Source of the DNA: Methylobacterium sp. Leaf125
GTDB lineage: Bacteria > Pseudomonadota > Alphaproteobacteria > Rhizobiales > Beijerinckiaceae
Length of the DNA stretch: 64,000 bases
Direction of reading: 5' to 3'
Assembly: GCF_001423085.1 (NCBI RefSeq)
Contig: NZ_LMNU01000001.1
Coordinates: 489,495-553,494 of the forward strand
The notes under the pieces are model-generated. The model was given only the letters and a program-made list of their open reading frames with translations, was not told where the DNA came from and did not search any database. Made by a program: the position numbers and the translations under genes. Below are positions 10,201-19,413 of the stretch, in pieces (positions within the stretch are counted from its first letter, which is position 1; each line of letters begins with the position of its first letter).

Positions 10201-11745
10201 TCAGGTCTCGGCCCGCGGCGTCGCGTTCATCTCGGCCCAGTCGAACTCCTCCTCCAGCACGTAGTAGGCGTCGTCGCCGATATCGCCCGAGCGGCGCAGG
10301 GCCAGCACCCGGTCGCGGGCCGCCTCGATGGCGCGCCGGCGGGCGGCATCGGCGGGCAGCGTCTCGGAGGCGAAGCCGGTGTCGCGGGCCTCGGCCTGCT
10401 CCAGAGCGATGCGGAACTCCTCGCGCAGGGCCTCGGAGGGGGCATCCTCGGCATCCTCCAGGGTCTTCAGGGCGGCCCGGTAGGCTTCGGTCCGGCCGTG
10501 CCCGACCTCGCGCCCAACGGGGTCGTTGTCCTCCAAGCCGAGCCGGCCGAGCAGCAGGCGCAGGGTCAGGCCCTGCACCGTCAGCGTGCCGATGATGACG
10601 CAGAAGGCGGTGAGCACGATGAGGTCGCGATAGGGAAAGCCCGGATCGCCATCGGGCAGGGCCAGGGCCGTCGCGATGGTGACGATTCCCCGCATGCCCG
10701 CCCAGGATACCGCGATTCCGGCCGAGAGGCCGCGGTCGCGGGTCTCGGTCCCGTCGGCTCCCAGGCGGGCGAGGTGGGCCGTGGGCAGGACCCAGAGGAA
10801 GCGCACCACCACCACGGTGAGGAACACCGCCGCGCCGACCAGCGCGTAGGAGATCTGCTGCTCCCGGGTCAGGCGCTCCAGGATCGGACCGATCTGCAGG
10901 CCGATCAGCACGAAGGCGAGCACGTTGAGCACGAACACCGCCGTATCCCAGACCGCGTAGGAGACGATGCGGGTCCGCGGTGGGGTGTGGCCCGGGGCGA
11001 TCCGCGCCACCGTGATGGCAAAGGTGACCACGGTGAGCACCCCGGACAGGTGGACGTGCTCCGCCCCGATCCAGATGCCGAAGGCGGCCACGAACTGCAG
11101 CACGATGACGCTCGGCGCGTCGGCCACCGGGCGCGTCGCGGCGCTGTAGAGGAGGGCGAGGACCGGCCCGGCGACGAGGCTGCCGAGGATGCCGACGACG
11201 AAGGTCGGCCCGATCTCGGCGGCCGAGAAGGTGCCGGACACCGCGGCCGTGACCCCGAGGCGGTAGATCAGCAGGGAGCCCGCATCGTTGAGGAGGCTCT
11301 CGCCGCGCAGGATCGTGGTGAGGCGGTGCGGCAGGGAGACGTGGCGCAGCACCGAGAGGGCCGCCACGGCGTCGGGGGGCGCCACCACCGCGCCGAGGAC
11401 GATACAGGCGGCCCAGGGCATGTCCGGCACGAGCCACTTCACCACCACGGCCACGGCTGCCGTGGTCGCCACCACCGCCCCGAAGGCGAGGCCGGCGATC
11501 GGGCGCCAGTGGGTCCGCAGGTCCCGCACCGAGGTGTCGTAGCCGGCATCGAGGAGGACGGGCGCCAGGAACAGGGCCAGCGCCAGCTCCGGGTCGAGCA
11601 CGAGGTTCGGCACGGCCGGGATGAAGGCGAGGCCGATCCCACCCAGCGCCAGGAAGACCGGATAGGGGGCCCCCACCCGGCGGGCGAGCCCGGCCAGGAG
11701 CACGGCGCCGAGAAGGACGCCGACCGTCCATTGGAAGATCATCAT
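10201..11745 (-). CDS. CPA1-family Na+/H+ antiporter
   Basis: Inner-membrane cation:proton antiporter of 514 residues with about twelve membrane helices and a roughly 120-residue cytoplasmic tail. Family features are PELALALFLAPVLLDAGYDTS, the APPDAVAALSVL segment, and RGESLLNDAGSLLIYRLG, where the ND is the ion-site pair typical of NhaP/CPA1 proteins. The tail (EAYRAALKTLEDAEDA onward) is a helical regulatory region often seen in this family. It is convergent with the GAF kinase (37 bp apart) and 66 bp downstream of osmC on the same strand, so read-through from osmC is possible. Confidence 0.93.
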   Translation of the reverse strand: MMIFQWTVGVLLGAVLLAGLARRVGAPYPVFLALGGIGLAFIPAVPNLVLDPELALALFLAPVLLDAGYDTSVRDLRTHWRPIAGLAFGAVVATTAAVAVVVKWLVPDMPWAACIVLGAVVAPPDAVAALSVLRHVSLPHRLTTILRGESLLNDAGSLLIYRLGVTAAVSGTFSAAEIGPTFVVGILGSLVAGPVLALLYSAATRPVADAPSVIVLQFVAAFGIWIGAEHVHLSGVLTVVTFAITVARIAPGHTPPRTRIVSYAVWDTAVFVLNVLAFVLIGLQIGPILERLTREQQISYALVGAAVFLTVVVVRFLWVLPTAHLARLGADGTETRDRGLSAGIAVSWAGMRGIVTIATALALPDGDPGFPYRDLIVLTAFCVIIGTLTVQGLTLRLLLGRLGLEDNDPVGREVGHGRTEAYRAALKTLEDAEDAPSEALREEFRIALEQAEARDTGFASETLPADAARRRAIEAARDRVLALRRSGDIGDDAYYVLEEEFDWAEMNATPRAET

Positions 11746-11811
11746 GTCGAGGGGAACGCACCATCACGGCGCCGGGATCAATCGCCCCGGCACGAAACCC
11801 GGCGCAGCCGG

Positions 11812-12321
11812 TCAGCCCTGCGCGAGGGTGACGGCCAGCTCCGGCTTGTGGTTCAGGGTCTGGAACACGACGCAGTAGCGTTCGGTCAGCTTCAGGAGCT
11901 GGTCGAGCTTGTCCTGGGGGGCGTCGGTGTCGAGGGCGAAGGCGAGGCGGATCGCGCGGAAGCCTACGGGCGCCGCCTTGTCGACCCCCAGGGTGCCGCG
12001 GAAGTCCAGGTCGCCCTCGGCGCTCACCGTGCCGGACCGGAGCTCGACGCCGATCGCGGTGGCCACCGCCTTCAGGGTGACGCCGGCGCAGGCCACCAGG
12101 GCTTCGAGCAGCATGTCCCCCGAGCACAGCTCGGCGCCGGAGCCGCCGGTGGCCGGGTGCAGGCCCGCCACCGCCAGGGCGCGTCCGGTCTCGACCTTGC
12201 AGGCGATCGCCGTGTCGTCGAGGCTGCCCCGGGCCCGCAGGGTCACCACGGCCGAGTCCGGGGCGTTGCGGTAGCGGTCCTTGATCGGGGCCTGGAGCGA
12301 GCGCAGGGTATCGGCGTCCAT
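11812..12321 (-). CDS. OsmC family protein
   Basis: 169-residue OsmC/Ohr-fold protein. The family core is visible: TGGSGAELCSGDMLLEALVACAGVTLKAVA, with the first peroxidatic-type Cys in GAELCSGD and the second in VACAGVT. Such proteins reduce organic hydroperoxides or related oxidants using a cysteine pair. A C-terminal LTERYCVVFQTL segment matches the YhfA/OsmC subgroup. It is divergent from eipB (174 bp shared upstream region) and upstream of the antiporter gene. Confidence 0.92.
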   Translation of the reverse strand: MDADTLRSLQAPIKDRYRNAPDSAVVTLRARGSLDDTAIACKVETGRALAVAGLHPATGGSGAELCSGDMLLEALVACAGVTLKAVATAIGVELRSGTVSAEGDLDFRGTLGVDKAAPVGFRAIRLAFALDTDAPQDKLDQLLKLTERYCVVFQTLNHKPELAVTLAQG

Positions 12322-12495
12322 GGGCGTTTCCTTCTCCCGTCTTCCGGTTCTTCTTCTCCGGTCCTATCTAGGGCGCCCCGTCTGCGCGGCGAATGCGGAC
12401 GGGGGTGAACGAACCTCGCGCCGGTCCGCGGGGTGCCCTATCTGAGGGCGTCGGCCGGGCCCTCGTCCTCCGGCCCCGTCCTGTCAGGAGAGTCC

Positions 12496-13371
12496 ATGCG
12501 TCGTCCCAGCGTGAGTGCAGCCGCCCTGAGGGCGCGGATGGCCTTCCCCGGCATCGCCGTCGGTCTCGTCCTGTTCGCGACCGGAGCGGGGGCCGCCACG
12601 CCGATCACCCTCGCCAACCACCGGGCCGTCTACGACCTCTCCCTCGCCGAGAGCAGCGGCACGCGGGCGGTGGAGAGCGCGCGGGGGCGCATCGTCATCG
12701 ATTTCACCGGGGATGCCTGCAAGGGCTACACGATGCAGACCCGCCAGGTGACGGTGCTGGAGAGCGGCGAGACCGGCAGCCGCACCTCGGACCTGCGCAA
12801 CAGCACCTTCGAGAGCGGGGACGGGCGCAGCTACCGCTTCAAGACCAGCACGGTGCTCAACGGCACGCCCGGCCAGGCGGTCGACGGCACCGCCGAGTCA
12901 GGCGCCGACCTGCTGAAGGTCAAGCTGAAGGAGCCCAAGCGCGACCAATTCCAGGACGCGGGCGATGTCCTCTTTCCCACGGTGCACATGCGGCGCCTGA
13001 TCCAGGCGGCCCGCGACGGACAGACCACCGTCTCCGTCAAGGTGTTCGACGGCTCCGACGATGGGCACAAGGTTTATGACACCCTCGCGGTCATCGGCCG
13101 TCAGGTTCCGGCACCGGCGGCCTCCGACAAGGCGGCCGAGCGCGACAAGCCCCTGCGGGACGGGCCGATGGCGACCGTGCCGCGCTGGCCGGTCACATTG
13201 AGCTACTACATTCCCGGCGAGGGCGAGCGCACGCCGATCTACGTCCTCAGCTTCGACCTCTACGAGAACGGCGTCAGCGGCGCGCTGCGGCTCAACTACG
13301 GCGAATTCGCCGTGGTCGGCGACCTCACCCGCCTCGACACCCTGCCGTCGAGCACCGACTGCCATCCCTAG
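12496..13371 (+). CDS. eipB: EipB-like cell envelope integrity protein (DUF1849)
   Basis: 291-residue periplasmic protein of the DUF1849 family, whose Brucella member EipB is an envelope-integrity factor. Residues 1-34 are a signal peptide (positive MRRPS, hydrophobic core, cleavage near AGA-AT). Family landmarks are ANHRAVYDLSLAES and RGRIVIDFTGDACKGYTMQ. The Cys in GDACKGY and the Cys in STDCHP at the extreme C-terminus match the conserved disulphide pair known for EipB. ATG 12496 is preceded by AGGAG at 12486-12490; an in-frame ATG at 12433 would put the signal peptide inside the protein. It is monocistronic as far as can be seen. Confidence 0.92.
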   Translation: MRRPSVSAAALRARMAFPGIAVGLVLFATGAGAATPITLANHRAVYDLSLAESSGTRAVESARGRIVIDFTGDACKGYTMQTRQVTVLESGETGSRTSDLRNSTFESGDGRSYRFKTSTVLNGTPGQAVDGTAESGADLLKVKLKEPKRDQFQDAGDVLFPTVHMRRLIQAARDGQTTVSVKVFDGSDDGHKVYDTLAVIGRQVPAPAASDKAAERDKPLRDGPMATVPRWPVTLSYYIPGEGERTPIYVLSFDLYENGVSGALRLNYGEFAVVGDLTRLDTLPSSTDCHP

Positions 13372-13509
13372 CCCATCCGACCGGGTCTGCGGCGGGTCCG
13401 CACCGATGCGGCGGGCAAGATGTCCGAGCACGGACTTCTGCACGGAAATTGTGCATCCCGGGCCTTCCGGGGAGCCGTTGAATCAAATTCTCGACGTTCG
13501 GGTAAAGGA

Positions 13510-14133
13510 ATGTCGGGAAGCGCCCGGTTTTATGACATCCGCAACCTCAGGATGGTCATGGGCGAATCCCTCACAGCAACGCAGACGAGACTGATCCTGC
13601 CTGCGCTCTGCTGGAGCCGGTACCGCGCCGATTTCTATGCCGTCACCGCCGATCTCTCCGTCACGGGGCTTCGCTTCCGTTCGTCCGTTGTGCCGTCTCT
13701 GGGCGAAATCCTGTCCTGCAGCATTCGGCATGCGGGCTCGATGGAGGCCCAGGTCATCGAGGGCGGCAAGGAGCAGTTCGTCACGCGGGTGATCCGCGCC
13801 GAGGCCCCGCTGCCCGTCATCGTGCGTCGCCTGCTCGACCTCGCCGCCGAGCAGAACGGCGCCGAGGTGCCCCAGCGCGTCCATCCGCGCTTCGTGCCGG
13901 ATTCGCCCGACATCCTCGTCACGATGTCCTGCGGCACCCGGATCCCGGCCCGCCTCCTCAACGTCTCGGCCTCGGGCGCGGCCGTGCGGATCGACATCCG
14001 CTTGGAGCCCGGCACGCAGATCACCCTGGGTCGAACGCCGGCAACGGTCGCGCGCTGCTTCGACGACGGCATCGGTGCGGCGTTCCTCCAGCCCCTGCCG
14101 GCGGAGGATCTCGGACCCCACGTCCTGTTGTGA
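13510..14133 (+). CDS. Tandem PilZ-domain protein
   Basis: 207-residue probable c-di-GMP receptor with two PilZ-like halves. The first half has only the DxSxxG motif (D48-LSVT-G53). The second keeps both binding motifs: RxxxR (R123-VHP-R127) and NxSxxG (N151-VSAS-G156). No signal peptide or membrane segment is seen. The start is ambiguous: ATG 13420, 13510, 13552 and 13558 are all in frame; 13558 has AGG six bases upstream and still leaves the first PilZ half complete. The GGDEF-EAL protein starting 312 bp downstream could supply or remove its ligand. Confidence 0.83.
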   Translation: MSGSARFYDIRNLRMVMGESLTATQTRLILPALCWSRYRADFYAVTADLSVTGLRFRSSVVPSLGEILSCSIRHAGSMEAQVIEGGKEQFVTRVIRAEAPLPVIVRRLLDLAAEQNGAEVPQRVHPRFVPDSPDILVTMSCGTRIPARLLNVSASGAAVRIDIRLEPGTQITLGRTPATVARCFDDGIGAAFLQPLPAEDLGPHVLL

Positions 14134-14445
14134 CGGGGTAGGTCGCTCGCGGGATGCGGGATCTCTCCGGTCTGTCCGAGGGCGGTCCGGTTCCTCCCGC
14201 GATCCGAGGAGGCGACGAGCTGGGCGGGGATATCCATAAGGCGCAATCGCGGCGGAACCGCCCGCAAGGCTACAATTAAGTTTCTATCAAATGATCAGGA
14301 CTAGCCTACGGCCTCGCCCTCCAGTCGGAGACTTGACGATGCGGTACGCGGACGATGCGACCATCCCGGTTCCGTCGGGTCCTGTCCCATCGAGTCGATC
14401 CGGCAGGTTTCCACTGCTGGCGATATCCTGAAGATCGCCTCGCTG
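14134..14445. other. Intergenic region between PilZ and GGDEF-EAL genes
   Basis: 312 bp with no supportable gene. It includes an AT-richer stretch around 14270-14300 (CTACAATTAAGTTTCTATCA) that could hold the promoter of the downstream GGDEF-EAL gene; I see no convincing hexamer pair or terminator hairpin. Confidence 0.4.
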
Positions 14446-16932
14446 ATGCCGCGTCCGCCCGATCCTGTCCTCGCCGGCCCTTCCCACCTGTCCGGATCGC
14501 GAGCGCCCGAAGCGACGTGGGGACGCCGGGCGGGGGATCGCGTGCGCGCCTCGGCACCGAGCAGCCCGGAGCCGGCGTCGGAGGGGGCGCCGGCCCACGC
14601 TGCCGGCCGCAACACGAACCGCTACGATCTGGAGGCCCGGGCCGGCCATCTCGACGAGGTGCTGCAATTCGCGCCCTACCTGGCCCTGACCCATACGCTG
14701 GTCGTCGGGGTCGTGCTGCTGCTCTTCTGGAGCGAGGCGCACCGAACCTACCTGCTGGTCCTGTTCGCCAGCGTCGCCGGTCCCATCACCCTCGCGGCCA
14801 TCGGGGCGCAGCGCTACCGTCGCCGGCGCCTGGGAGCGCGCGAGATCGTCACCGGGCATCGGCTCGCGGCCTTGTTCTCGCTGATTCTGGGGTTGGCCTG
14901 GGCCAGCATGCCCCTGGCCATCCTCCCGCCCGCAGGCACCCAGGACCAGACCTTCGTGGTGGCCATCGGGGTCGGCCTGATGGCCACCACCTACACCTTC
15001 GGGTCGCTCGCGCATCTCGGTCTGGTCTATTCCGCGCCGATCGCCCTAGGCAGCCTCGCGGCCCTGTTCCTCGTCGGCGGCCCCGCCAACTGGTGGCTGG
15101 CGATGCTGATGGGCATCTATTCGGCCTTCGTCGCCTTCACCGCCGGGCGGATGGGCCGCCTCTCGGAACAGCGGATCATCGATCGCGTCCGGGTCGGCGA
15201 GCAGAACGAGACGATCAGCCTGCTGCTCCACGACTTCGAGGCGAGCACCAGCGACTGGCTCTGGGAGACCGACCCGCTGGGACGGCTCCAGCACGTCTCC
15301 GAGCGCATCGGCCAAGTGTCGGGAGAGGACCCGGCGGTCCTGCACGAGGCGCCGTTCGCGGCCCTCTTCCTCGGCGTTCGCAAGCCCCGTCCGATGACCC
15401 CGGAACTCGCCGAGATCCTGGCCCTCGTCGCCGAGCGCAAAGCTTTTCGCGAGCGCGTCGTCGAGGTCACCATCGACGGACTCACGCGCTGGTGGCGCCT
15501 CAGCGGCAGGCCCATCACCGACGGCGCCGAGACCTTCCTGGGCTTTCGCGGGGTCGGCTCGGACATCACCGATACCCGGCAGTCCGAAGCGCGGATCGCC
15601 TATCTGGCGAGCTACGACCCGCTGACGGGCCTGGCCAACCGAACCCAGTTCCAGGGCGTGGCGACCCAGCTCTGTGCCCGGGCACAGACCGGGGGCGAGG
15701 CCTGCGCGCTGCTCTACCTCGACCTCGACGGCTTCAAGTTCGTCAACGACACCTTCGGCCATGCCCTGGGCGATGTCCTGCTGGTCCGGGTGGCCCAGCG
15801 CCTGACCGGCACGGTCCCGCCCCAGGGGCTGGTCTCGCGCCTCGGCGGCGACGAGTTCGCCATTCTCCTGCCCGGCGGCGACGAGGACGCCCTGATCGGC
15901 CTGGCCCGGCGCCTCATCGCAGCCCTGAGCATACCCTACACCCTCGACGGGGTTCAGGTGGAGATCGGCGCCAGCGTCGGCCTCGCCCTGGCGCCGCGCG
16001 ATGCCCACACCCCCGAAGGCCTCCTCAGCAAGGCCGATCTCGCCCTCTACCGGGCCAAGGCCACCGGCCGCGGCAACGTTCGGGTGTTCTCGCCCGACCT
16101 CGAGGCGACGATGCGCCTGCGGCGCGAACTCGAGGTCGATCTCAAGCGGGCGGTGGCGCAGGGCGAATTCAGCCTGCACTACCAACCCCTGGTGAGCCTG
16201 GAGGACGGTCGGGTCCGCACCTTCGAGGCCCTGCTGCGCTGGACCCGGGGCTCCGGCGGCCCGGTCTCCCCCGCGGATTTCGTCCCCGTCGCCGAGGCCT
16301 CGGGCCTGATCACCGAGATCGGCCGCTGGGTCCTGATGCAGGCCTGCCGAGAGGCCGCGCGCTGGCCCGACGACATCCGGCTGGCGGTGAACCTCTCGCC
16401 GATCCAGTTCCGGAACACCGACCTCGTCGCCGACGTGACCCAGGCGCTGGAGGCCAGCGGGCTGAGGCCGGAGAGGCTGGAGATCGAGGTCACCGAGTCG
16501 GTGTTCTTCGAGATGAATGCGACGACCATCGCCAATCTCAACGAGTTACGCGCCCTGGGCATCCGCGTGGCGCTCGACGATTTCGGCACCGGCTACTCGT
16601 CGCTGAGCTACCTGATCCGGTTCCCGGTGGACAAGATCAAGATCGACCGCTCCTTCATCAAGGACATGGGCAGCCGGCCCGAATGCCTGGCGATCATCGA
16701 GGCGATCCTGACCCTCGCGCGCAAGCTCTCGATCACCGTCACCGCGGAGGGCGTCGAGACGATGGAGCAGGCGCAGATGCTCAGGGCGAGCCGCTGCGAC
16801 GACATCCAGGGCTTCCTCTTCAGCCCGGCCCGACCGGCCGACGAGATCCCCCGTCTCATCGCGTCCCTGCCGGTGCGCTTCGGCGAGATTTTCCCCCTCC
16901 TGCCGCTCACGTTCCGCCGCGCGCCGGCGTGA
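14446..16932 (+). CDS. Membrane GGDEF-EAL bifunctional c-di-GMP protein
   Basis: 828-residue c-di-GMP turnover enzyme. An N-terminal block of about five or six membrane helices (residues about 70-235) is followed by a PAS-like domain (SDWLWETDPLGRLQHVSERI), a GGDEF domain with intact RLGGDEF at about residues 465-471, and an EAL domain with intact FEALLRW (E594), IEVTES, DDFGTGYSSLSYL and AEGVET. Both synthesis and hydrolysis motifs are therefore preserved. The N-terminal 60 residues are low-complexity and the true start may be further in. Its 3' end overlaps the convergent amine oxidase gene by 26 bp. The preceding tandem PilZ protein is a plausible effector; that link rests on position only. 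Confidence 0.92.
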   Translation: MPRPPDPVLAGPSHLSGSRAPEATWGRRAGDRVRASAPSSPEPASEGAPAHAAGRNTNRYDLEARAGHLDEVLQFAPYLALTHTLVVGVVLLLFWSEAHRTYLLVLFASVAGPITLAAIGAQRYRRRRLGAREIVTGHRLAALFSLILGLAWASMPLAILPPAGTQDQTFVVAIGVGLMATTYTFGSLAHLGLVYSAPIALGSLAALFLVGGPANWWLAMLMGIYSAFVAFTAGRMGRLSEQRIIDRVRVGEQNETISLLLHDFEASTSDWLWETDPLGRLQHVSERIGQVSGEDPAVLHEAPFAALFLGVRKPRPMTPELAEILALVAERKAFRERVVEVTIDGLTRWWRLSGRPITDGAETFLGFRGVGSDITDTRQSEARIAYLASYDPLTGLANRTQFQGVATQLCARAQTGGEACALLYLDLDGFKFVNDTFGHALGDVLLVRVAQRLTGTVPPQGLVSRLGGDEFAILLPGGDEDALIGLARRLIAALSIPYTLDGVQVEIGASVGLALAPRDAHTPEGLLSKADLALYRAKATGRGNVRVFSPDLEATMRLRRELEVDLKRAVAQGEFSLHYQPLVSLEDGRVRTFEALLRWTRGSGGPVSPADFVPVAEASGLITEIGRWVLMQACREAARWPDDIRLAVNLSPIQFRNTDLVADVTQALEASGLRPERLEIEVTESVFFEMNATTIANLNELRALGIRVALDDFGTGYSSLSYLIRFPVDKIKIDRSFIKDMGSRPECLAIIEAILTLARKLSITVTAEGVETMEQAQMLRASRCDDIQGFLFSPARPADEIPRLIASLPVRFGEIFPLLPLTFRRAPA

Positions 16933-18247
16933 CGAGGCCGTCCGAGCCGCACAGGCGCTCGGCCACCGCGGCGGCGGCCCGCGTACCCTCCTCGTAGGCG
17001 CCCCCCGCCGTGCCCCATTGCAGGCGCGACAGGGCCTCGCCGGCGAACCAGACCCGGTCTGCCACGGGCGCCTGCAGGCGGGCCCGGGCGCCGGCATGGC
17101 CCGGCGGCACCACGGCCCAGGATCCGCGCGCCCAGGGGTCGTGGCGCCACGCGCTCACCGCCGGGATGCTCAGGTCATGCAGGGCGCGGGCGCCGAAATG
17201 TGCGGCGAGCGCCGTCCGCACTAGGCGGCGGACCCCGTCCGGCCCGGCCCCGCGGGCGTCGAGGGCGGCGGCCATCGGCGCATCGAGCTCGAAGAAGTGA
17301 AACGGGGTGCCGTCGATCCGGGTGAGGAGGCCCGGACTCGGCTCGCGACCGCCGACCAGGCTCGCGAGCCGGTCCGCTCCGCGGAACGGGCAGGAAGGCC
17401 AGTGCAGCACCGCGTGCTCGTAGATGCCGGTGGCGAACCCCGTGATCGCGTCCGCGACCTCCGGGGGGAGGGCGGGGGTGAAGAGCGGCGCGGCGCGAAG
17501 CACCATGGTGGGAATCGTGACGATGACGGCCCGGGCCGTGAAGCTCCGGGGACCCGCCTGCACCCGCACGGCCGGGCCCGACCAGTCGATGCCGGTGACC
17601 GGCGTCCCGAGGGCGATGGGCAGCCCCTGGGCGAGGCGGGCGAGATAACCGCCGTAGCCACCGGCGATGAAGCGGTTGTCGCCGTACTCCATGCTCGGAA
17701 AATCCTGGAGCGAAACGCGGTCCAGCGACTGCCCGGAGACCAGGCCGTGGACGCGCTCGACCCGCCGGCCCCAGGGCCCGAGGCCCGGCGGCAGGGCGGT
17801 GGCGGCCGGCCGGTCGGGCCCCGCCCAGCCCGCCTGGGTGCTCATGGCCCGGTCGGCCACCGCGAAGGCCCGGCCGAGGGCCGCCGCCTCTGCCGGCCGG
17901 CCGCGCCGGCGCCCGACCCAGAGATGGCTCTCCTGCGCCGCCACCCGCAGGGGCTCCCCCCGCTGGGTGCCGAGCCGCACCAGCGGGTTGATCGGCCCCG
18001 CATGCAGCCAGTGCCCGCCGAGGTCGACGGGATGGCCCCGCAGGGCGACGGTGACGAGGCGGCCGCCGACCCGATCGCGCGCCTCCAGGACCGCCACCCG
18101 GACGCCCCGGGCCGCGAGGCCGCGCGCCGCCGCCACGCCGGCGGCGCCCGCCCCGACGACGATGACCTCCGGATCGTCGGGCAGGGGGGCCAGGCGCGGC
18201 GCGACGCTCGGGCGCCAGCGTTCGTGGTCGGGGCGGGACGTCCTCAT
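16907..18247 (-). CDS. Flavin-containing amine oxidase
   Basis: 446-residue FAD-dependent amine oxidoreductase. The dinucleotide-binding motif VGAGAAGVAAARGL and GGRLVTV lie at about residues 31-75, and the C-terminal FAD contact FAGEALSRLQWGTAGGAYEEG closes the protein. These define the monoamine oxidase/phytoene desaturase superfamily; the substrate cannot be read from sequence. There is no obvious signal peptide. It is convergent with the GGDEF-EAL gene, sharing 26 bp at their 3' ends. Confidence 0.9.
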   Translation of the reverse strand: MRTSRPDHERWRPSVAPRLAPLPDDPEVIVVGAGAAGVAAARGLAARGVRVAVLEARDRVGGRLVTVALRGHPVDLGGHWLHAGPINPLVRLGTQRGEPLRVAAQESHLWVGRRRGRPAEAAALGRAFAVADRAMSTQAGWAGPDRPAATALPPGLGPWGRRVERVHGLVSGQSLDRVSLQDFPSMEYGDNRFIAGGYGGYLARLAQGLPIALGTPVTGIDWSGPAVRVQAGPRSFTARAVIVTIPTMVLRAAPLFTPALPPEVADAITGFATGIYEHAVLHWPSCPFRGADRLASLVGGREPSPGLLTRIDGTPFHFFELDAPMAAALDARGAGPDGVRRLVRTALAAHFGARALHDLSIPAVSAWRHDPWARGSWAVVPPGHAGARARLQAPVADRVWFAGEALSRLQWGTAGGAYEEGTRAAAAVAERLCGSDGLVTPARGGT

Positions 18248-18539
18248 GGATGACGGTCTCGTTCCTGTCGGCGAAGGGTGGCGACGGGCCTAGCAGAGGG
18301 CGGTGCCGGGCGACACCGCGCCTCCGGTCGCAATCCGGTCACACGCCAGAAAACTCCGGTGTCCAGGATCGGTGCCGCGAATCGCCCATCTGCCGCCCGG
18401 CGGGACGGGTGGTGCAGCGATGGTCCGCACTTGCGCCGGCGCATCGCCATAGCCAGAACCTCGGGACACGGCGCGCGCGGGGGCGACGCAGGCCGGGTCC
18501 TCGCGAACGGATCGATCCACGACCACGGGATTCCCAGGT

Positions 18540-19256
18540 ATGCTCATCCAGGCCGCCTTCGCCGCCGTCCGGCAGGTGTTCTCAGCCCCCTTGCGCGCGA
18601 TCCTGTGGAAGTCCCTCGGACTGACCGTGGGTATCCTCGTCGTCGTCTGGCTCGGGCTGACGCGAGCGATCAACTGGTTCCTGTCCCAGCACCATCTCTC
18701 CGTGGACTATCCCTTCCTCGATACCCTGGCGGTGTTCTTCGCCGGGGCCGGCCTGTTCGTGGGCCTCGCCTACGTCATGCCGGCCGTATCGATCCTGGTG
18801 GCTGGCTACTTCCTCGACGACGCGGCCGAGATCGTCGAGCGCACGGATTTTCCGGACGAGCCGCCCGGTCTCGCCCTGCCGCTCGGCACTGCGATGTTCT
18901 ACGCCGTCCGCTTCGCCGGCCTCGCCCTGCTGGTGAACCTCGTGGCGCTGATCCTGTTCTTCGTGCCGGGGGTGAATCTGGTCGCGTTCTTCGGGGCCAA
19001 TGCCTACCTGCTGTCGCGGGAGTATTTCGAACTGGCCGCCGGGCGCTTTCGGCCGATGGCGGAGGCCGGCGCCATGCGCCGCCACTACGGCGGCACCACG
19101 CTCCTCGCCGGCGTGCTCCTCGCCGGGCTGATGGTGGTGCCGGTGCTCAATCTCGTCACCCCGCTCTTCGGCATCGCCCTGATGGTGCACGTTCACAAGG
19201 GCCTCAGCCGGCGTACCCCGGTCGCCGGCCCGCAGCCCCAGCCGCGCCTGCGCTAA
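18540..19256 (+). CDS. EI24/CysZ-like membrane protein
   Basis: 238-residue integral membrane protein of the EI24 (Etoposide-induced 2.4/CysZ) family. Four to six hydrophobic segments are visible (about residues 25-50, 66-98, 120-150 and 185-215), with the family segment NAYLLSREYFELAAGR. E. coli CysZ is a sulphate channel, and alphaproteobacterial members are usually labelled sulphate transporter family; no sulphur gene is adjacent to confirm that. The start at ATG 18540 gives a normal N-terminus beginning with an amphipathic helix. The 292 bp upstream hold no gene. Confidence 0.85.
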   Translation: MLIQAAFAAVRQVFSAPLRAILWKSLGLTVGILVVVWLGLTRAINWFLSQHHLSVDYPFLDTLAVFFAGAGLFVGLAYVMPAVSILVAGYFLDDAAEIVERTDFPDEPPGLALPLGTAMFYAVRFAGLALLVNLVALILFFVPGVNLVAFFGANAYLLSREYFELAAGRFRPMAEAGAMRRHYGGTTLLAGVLLAGLMVVPVLNLVTPLFGIALMVHVHKGLSRRTPVAGPQPQPRLR

Positions 19257-19413
19257 GGCCATCGGAACAGCCGGGTCCGAATTTCACCAGGCGGCCTCCC
19301 GTCTGGCCTGGAAGTGGTCTAGATACGCTGCACCTGGCTCAAGGACCGGCGCCGATCCATGCCCCGCAAGGGGCCGGACGGGCGCGGGCGCCGCTTTTCG
19401 AGACGCACGAGCG

